Source of the DNA: Cyclobacteriaceae bacterium
GTDB taxonomy: Bacteria; Bacteroidota; Bacteroidia; Cytophagales; Cyclobacteriaceae
Reading direction: 5' to 3'
DNA length: 6,896 nt
NCBI GenBank assembly: GCA_013140395.1
Contig: JABFSY010000371.1
Coordinates: forward strand, 1-6,896
The notes under the pieces are model-generated. The model was not told the origin of the DNA and did no database searches. It worked only from the letters and a program-made list of their open reading frames with translations. A program made the translations under genes and the position numbers. Positions within the stretch are counted from its first letter, which is position 1; each line of letters starts with the position of its first letter. Below are positions 6,560-6,896 of this stretch, piece after piece.

Positions 6560-6592
6560 TTCGCCATGATCAATTGCGATTTGTTAACTTTG
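6560..6592 (+). promoter_or_regulatory. Probable promoter of the AsmA-family gene
   Basis: TAACTTTG at 6585-6592 matches the Bacteroidota -7 consensus TAnnTTTG exactly. TTCG at 6560-6563, 21 bases upstream, matches the -33 element TTTG at three of four positions. The predicted start near 6598 gives a leader of about 15 bases to the ATG at 6613. This suggests the AsmA gene is transcribed independently of the aldehyde dehydrogenase gene 91 bases upstream. Confidence 0.5.
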
Positions 6593-6612
6593 TTATTTCA
6601 ACGAAAGTCTTT

Positions 6613-6896
6613 ATGAAAATCATAAAAAAAGTATTGATCGGCCTGGGTATTTTCTTTGGCTTACTATTCGCTGCCGCCCTTGTTTTACCACGTGTTTTTA
6701 AAGATGATATCAAGAGTGCCATTGACCGAGAAATAGCCAAGAGCATTAATGCAGATGTCATTTTTGACGTTAATAACTTTAGCCTTTCACTCTTCAGCAA
6801 CTTTCCAAACATGACGGTAGAGGTAAAAGAATTGGGCGTTTTCAATCGTGCGCCTTTTGAAGGTCACCCCCTTTTTGTGATCGATGAGTTTCAGGT
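6613..6896 (+). CDS. AsmA-family protein, N-terminal part (3' end outside window)
   Basis: The ATG at 6613 opens a frame that stays open to the window end (94 codons plus two bases). It begins with a basic stretch and one membrane-spanning segment (residues about 7-25, VLIGLGIFFGLLFAAALVL), expected to anchor the protein in the inner membrane with the rest in the periplasm. It continues with the AsmA start pattern: an amphipathic helix (DDIKSAIDREIAKSINADV), then a beta strand and FSLSLFSNFPNMTVEVKELGVFN. AsmA-like proteins of this phylum are usually about 800-1000 residues or more and belong to the superfamily of bridge-like lipid carriers (AsmA, TamB, YhdP) linked to phospholipid traffic to the outer membrane. 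Only about a tenth is visible, so the function is by family. The gene appears to have its own promoter and no good Shine-Dalgarno site. Confidence 0.82.
   Translation, partial: MKIIKKVLIGLGIFFGLLFAAALVLPRVFKDDIKSAIDREIAKSINADVIFDVNNFSLSLFSNFPNMTVEVKELGVFNRAPFEGHPLFVIDEFQ

Noticed and set aside
6570..6845. 91-codon open frame on the minus strand opposite the start of the AsmA-family gene
   Set aside because: The plus-strand frame from 6613 has a membrane anchor and AsmA-type sequence and runs off the window edge; the minus-strand product matches nothing I recognise.
1..6896. Mobile element, CRISPR array, tRNA or defence/secretion island
   Set aside because: No terminal repeats, transposase or integrase motifs, regularly spaced repeats, or cloverleaf with anticodon were seen, and all frames are accounted for by ordinary envelope and metabolic genes.

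Overview
The window looks like chromosomal DNA of a Bacteroidota bacterium, most plausibly of the order Cytophagales. The composition is moderately AT-rich. Most starts lack a convincing Shine-Dalgarno site. Bacteroidota-type -7 elements (TAnnTTTG) can be found. Every gene belongs to a family typical of that phylum: a patatin-type outer-membrane barrel, an OmpA protein with propeller repeats, a short OmpA protein, an ALDH3-type aldehyde dehydrogenase and an AsmA protein. The order is my inference from family resemblance, not from a search.

Layout from left to right: (1) the 3' part of a patatin-like phospholipase/Omp85-type beta-barrel gene, cut by the left edge (+); (2) a 695-residue secreted OmpA-family protein with a discoidin-like N-terminus, WD40-like propeller repeats, a carboxypeptidase-regulatory-like domain and a C-terminal peptidoglycan-binding domain (+); (3) a 237-residue OmpA-family protein that looks like a shortened paralogue of the second half of its neighbour (+); (4) a convergent gene for a 266-residue exported protein with a transglutaminase-like Cys-His-Asp arrangement (-), whose stop codon shares a CTAG palindrome with gene 3; (5) a divergent intergenic region with a long inverted repeat beside the start of gene 4; (6) an NAD(P)-dependent aldehyde dehydrogenase (+); (7) the start of an AsmA-family gene, cut by the right edge (+), with a recognisable promoter in front.

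Five of the six proteins are exported or envelope-associated, so this is mainly a cell-envelope neighbourhood. The two OmpA proteins probably tie the outer membrane or periplasm to peptidoglycan. The patatin barrel and AsmA families are linked to outer-membrane lipid and protein handling. The aldehyde dehydrogenase is the only evident cytoplasmic enzyme, and no operon connects it with the rest. I see no mobile element, CRISPR array, tRNA, rRNA or prophage gene, and no clear new defence or biosynthetic system. The most unusual items are the 17-bp-arm hairpin just upstream of the transglutaminase-like gene, that gene itself, and the tandem OmpA pair. No gene-free stretch exceeds 300 bases; the largest gaps are about 127 bases each (1186-1312 and 4958-5084).
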